DNA of 8,270 bases from JBKJTP01 sp046590195 (GTDB lineage: Bacteria > Bacteroidota > Ignavibacteria > Palsa-1295), in assembly GCA_046590195.1 (NCBI GenBank), contig JBKJTP010000297.1, forward strand, positions 1-8,270. Reading direction: 5' to 3'. A program made the position numbers and the translations under genes. A model generated the notes under the pieces. That model was not told where the DNA came from. It did not search any database and was given only the letters and a program-made list of their open reading frames with translations. Below, one piece after another: positions 6,507-8,270 of the stretch (the first letter of the stretch is position 1; each line of letters begins with the position of its first letter).

Positions 6507-7514
6507 ATGCTAAAAGTTGGAGTCATCGGCGTTGGGCATCTCGGCAAGGTCCATGCGAAGCTGTGGAATGAGGTAGAGGGCGTGGAGTTGATCGGCGTCT
6601 ATGATGAGGATCATGCTCGCGCGGAGGCCGTGGCGCAGGAGATCGGTACGAAGAGCTTCTCGGATCTCTTCGCGCTGATCAATGCGGTCGATGCTGTGTC
6701 GATCGTTACACCGACGTTCGCGCATTATTCTGTTGCGAAGACAGCGATCGAACGCTGGAAGCATGTGCTGATCGAGAAGCCCATCACAACAACGACGCGC
6801 GAGGCTGAGGAGCTGATTCAGATGGCTGCCGAAAAGAAGGTGAAGGTGCAGGTCGGGCACATCGAGCGCTTTAATCCGGCGTTGCTCGCGATCGAGAAAT
6901 ACCTGCATGATCCGAAGTTCTTCGAGTCGCACAGGATGGCACAGTTCAAAGCGCGCGGCACTGATGTGCCTGTGGTTCTTGATCTCATGATCCACGACAT
7001 CGATGTGATACTCTCGTTGGTGAAGTCGCCAGTGAAGTCGGTTGATGCATCTGGCGTTGCGATCGTGAGCGAAGAACTCGACATCGCGAACGCGCGCATC
7101 AAGTTCCAGAACGGCGCAGTCGCGAATGTGACGGCAAGTCGTATCTCTGTCAATCCGATGCGCAAGCTTCGCATCTTTGAAGGTAAGGGATATTTCTCGC
7201 TCGATTTCGGCGGCAAGTCGGCCGATGTGTTTCGCTTGCTTGAAGACGGGGCGGATGTCGATCCCGCACACATGATGAAGCTTGGCGAGATCGAGAATGC
7301 TGATATACTCCGCAATATCGTCTACGAGAAGCCGGAGATCAAAGATCTGAATCCGCTGAAGTACGAGCTCGAGCTCTTTCGCGATGCGATCGCGAACAAC
7401 ACGCGTCCGATCGTATCCGGTGAAGATGGCTTAGAAGCGCTGCGCGTTGCAGACTTGATACTACAGTCGATCCGCGATCAGGAAATGAAAGTAAGCTCAC
7501 AGGTCTCGCTGTAA
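6507..7514 (+). CDS. Gfo/Idh/MocA family NAD(P)-dependent sugar dehydrogenase, possibly UDP-GlcNAc 3-dehydrogenase-like
   Basis: This 335-residue cytoplasmic oxidoreductase has the two-domain family plan. The N-terminal Rossmann fold carries GVGHLG (8-13) for the dinucleotide, and the bridging EKP motif (90-92) supplies active-site Lys91. The C-terminal domain has GHIERFNPA (117-125) and DLMIHDID (159-166), where Asp159 and His163 fit the conserved catalytic D-x3-H. Members with GHIERFNP are, to my knowledge, common near lipid A genes and resemble GnnA, which oxidises UDP-GlcNAc at C3 before transamination by GnnB. No gnnB or lpx gene is visible here, so that assignment is tentative; inositol or other sugar dehydrogenase activity remains possible. 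It starts 9 bases after the peptidase stop and overlaps the next gene by one base, indicating an operon. Length is normal and all key residues are present. Confidence 0.9.
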   Translation: MLKVGVIGVGHLGKVHAKLWNEVEGVELIGVYDEDHARAEAVAQEIGTKSFSDLFALINAVDAVSIVTPTFAHYSVAKTAIERWKHVLIEKPITTTTREAEELIQMAAEKKVKVQVGHIERFNPALLAIEKYLHDPKFFESHRMAQFKARGTDVPVVLDLMIHDIDVILSLVKSPVKSVDASGVAIVSEELDIANARIKFQNGAVANVTASRISVNPMRKLRIFEGKGYFSLDFGGKSADVFRLLEDGADVDPAHMMKLGEIENADILRNIVYEKPEIKDLNPLKYELELFRDAIANNTRPIVSGEDGLEALRVADLILQSIRDQEMKVSSQVSL

Positions 7515-8179
7515 TGGACCCGAATTCCTGGCTTGCGCTTGGCTCGGTGTTCCTGTTCGGACTTCGTCATGGGCTCGATCCCGACCATCTCGCTGCACTG
7601 ACAGATATCGCAGCATCGGATAACTCTCCTCGCGAGCGGATGTGGCAAGGCTTCAGGTATGCACTTGGCCACGCCTTCGTTCTTGCTGTGCTCGGCATTA
7701 TCGCGATCGCGTTCGGTAGTTACATCCCCGACGCAGTCGACGAGATAGCAGGCAAGATCATCGGTATGACACTGATCGCTCTTGCGGCGTATGTGATCAT
7801 CTCGCTCTTTCGTCATCGCGCGCACGCGGATTACATCGCTCCAACTCGCTCAGACTTGCTGATGCGGATGTTCGGCCGCAAAGAAGTGAAGCTCGATCAG
7901 CGCACTGCATTCACGATCGGCATGATTCATGGCGTTGGCGCAGAGACGCCGACCCAAGTCGGACTTTTTCTCTTTGCCGCTGGAGTAGGAGGGACTGCGC
8001 TCGCCGCCACTGGCATGATCGTCTTCACACTCGGACTCTTCATCACCAACACGATCGTCTGCGCCGCTTCGATCGGTGTGTTCGCGAGTAGTGTAAGAAG
8101 GCCGATGTTTTATCGGGGATTGGCAGCCATCACCGCTACGTATAGCTTGGTGCTCGGTGTAACATACCTCTTCCCGTAG
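7514..8179 (+). CDS. NicO/NixA-type nickel/cobalt (metal) transporter, short form
   Basis: This 221-residue inner-membrane protein has about six hydrophobic segments: roughly 6-28, 47-69, 77-98, 131-155, 159-190 and 199-220. The first contains RHGLDPDHLAALTD (18-31), close to the NiCoT metal-binding signature H-x-x-D-x-D-H (His19, Asp22, Asp24, His25). The second has GFRYALGHAFV, corresponding to the LGHS region with His53. GMIHGVGAETPTQ (136-148) adds His139 and Glu144. Classical NixA/HoxN proteins are longer, at about 330-350 residues with eight helices; this compact form is typical of NicO-like members whose metal is often undetermined. Ni2+ or Co2+ transport is inferred from family. Its ATG overlaps the upstream stop (TAATG), so translation is probably coupled. 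No nickel enzyme gene is visible nearby. Confidence 0.85.
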   Translation: MDPNSWLALGSVFLFGLRHGLDPDHLAALTDIAASDNSPRERMWQGFRYALGHAFVLAVLGIIAIAFGSYIPDAVDEIAGKIIGMTLIALAAYVIISLFRHRAHADYIAPTRSDLLMRMFGRKEVKLDQRTAFTIGMIHGVGAETPTQVGLFLFAAGVGGTALAATGMIVFTLGLFITNTIVCAASIGVFASSVRRPMFYRGLAAITATYSLVLGVTYLFP

Positions 8180-8200
8180 AGACGCGCTATAGCGCGTCTC
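8179..8200. terminator. Perfect 22-bp palindrome overlapping the transporter stop, possible terminator
   Basis: GAGACGCGCTA (8179-8189) is followed directly by its reverse complement (8190-8200). The first base is the last base of the TAG stop. In RNA it would form a stem of about 9 bp with a tight loop. The following bases, AGGGAGTTTTCGG, put four T seven bases away, so it is not a canonical U-tract terminator. It could end the three-gene transcript, stabilise its 3' end, or bind a dimeric protein. Confidence 0.4.
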
Positions 8201-8237
8201 AGGGAGTTTTCGGACTCGCTGCTTTTCTCGATCGTGG

Positions 8238-8251
8238 CCGAGAATTCTCGG
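8238..8251. repeat. 14-bp perfect palindrome
   Basis: CCGAGAATTCTCGG reads the same on both strands and contains an EcoRI-type GAATTC centre. It lies just before an ATG at 8253 that opens a frame to the right edge (MNLPYL), so it could be an operator of the next gene. With six visible codons that gene cannot be confirmed. Confidence 0.35.
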
Positions 8252-8270
8252 AATGAACTTACCGTATCTC

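Noticed and set aside
6510..7271. 253-residue antisense frame inside the dehydrogenase
   Set aside because: It is a shadow of biased codon use; the sense strand has all family motifs.
8253..8270. ATG opening a possible next gene (MNLPYL)
   Set aside because: Only six codons are visible before the window ends, which is too little to call a gene.

Overview
The window looks like chromosomal DNA from a Gram-negative bacterium of the Bacteroidota/Chlorobiota (FCB) group, possibly an Ignavibacteria- or Kapabacteria-like lineage. The evidence is a secreted protein ending in a type IX secretion (T9SS) type-A-like C-terminal sorting domain, an M1 peptidase that ends in an apparent outer-membrane beta-barrel, a Bacteroidota-type -7 promoter box (TATATTTG), and starts without strong Shine-Dalgarno sequences. 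The lineage is an inference; no marker gene is present.

Layout. (1) 1-1390, minus strand: a secreted protein of unknown function whose last codons run off the left edge. It has a signal peptide, repeated aromatic/D-x-x-G segments and a T9SS-like tail. (2) 1391-1859: a divergent intergenic region with no gene, made of a weak dyad, a possible decayed repeat, a C7/G-rich stretch, a structured dispersed repeat (element A) and a tandem heptamer array. (3) 1860-3029, plus strand: a class I PLP-dependent aminotransferase with a GTG start; longer readings of the frame translate the repeats upstream. (4) 3030-3395: a dense non-coding block holding a second heptamer array, a second structured repeat (element B) in the opposite orientation, a strong Rho-independent terminator, a 118-bp element with perfect 24-bp inverted ends, and a promoter box. 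(5) 3396-8179, plus strand: a tight three-gene unit (gaps of 9 bp and -1 bp). It encodes an exported M1 metallopeptidase fused to an outer-membrane barrel, a Gfo/Idh/MocA sugar dehydrogenase resembling those of lipid A/UDP-GlcNAc metabolism, and a short NicO/NixA-type metal transporter. (6) 8180-8270: two palindromes, the first overlapping the transporter stop codon, and possibly the first codons of another gene.

How the parts may work together. The terminator at 3158-3185 separates the aminotransferase from the downstream unit, which appears to have its own promoter near 3361. That unit is weighted toward the cell envelope: a peptidase tethered to the outer membrane, a nucleotide-sugar dehydrogenase and an inner-membrane transporter. 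A shared pathway is not demonstrated. The most unusual items are the peptidase-barrel fusion, the pair of structured repeats with a compensatory stem change, the 118-bp cloverleaf-capable inverted-repeat element, and two heptamer arrays that share a purine/pyrimidine pattern on either side of the aminotransferase.
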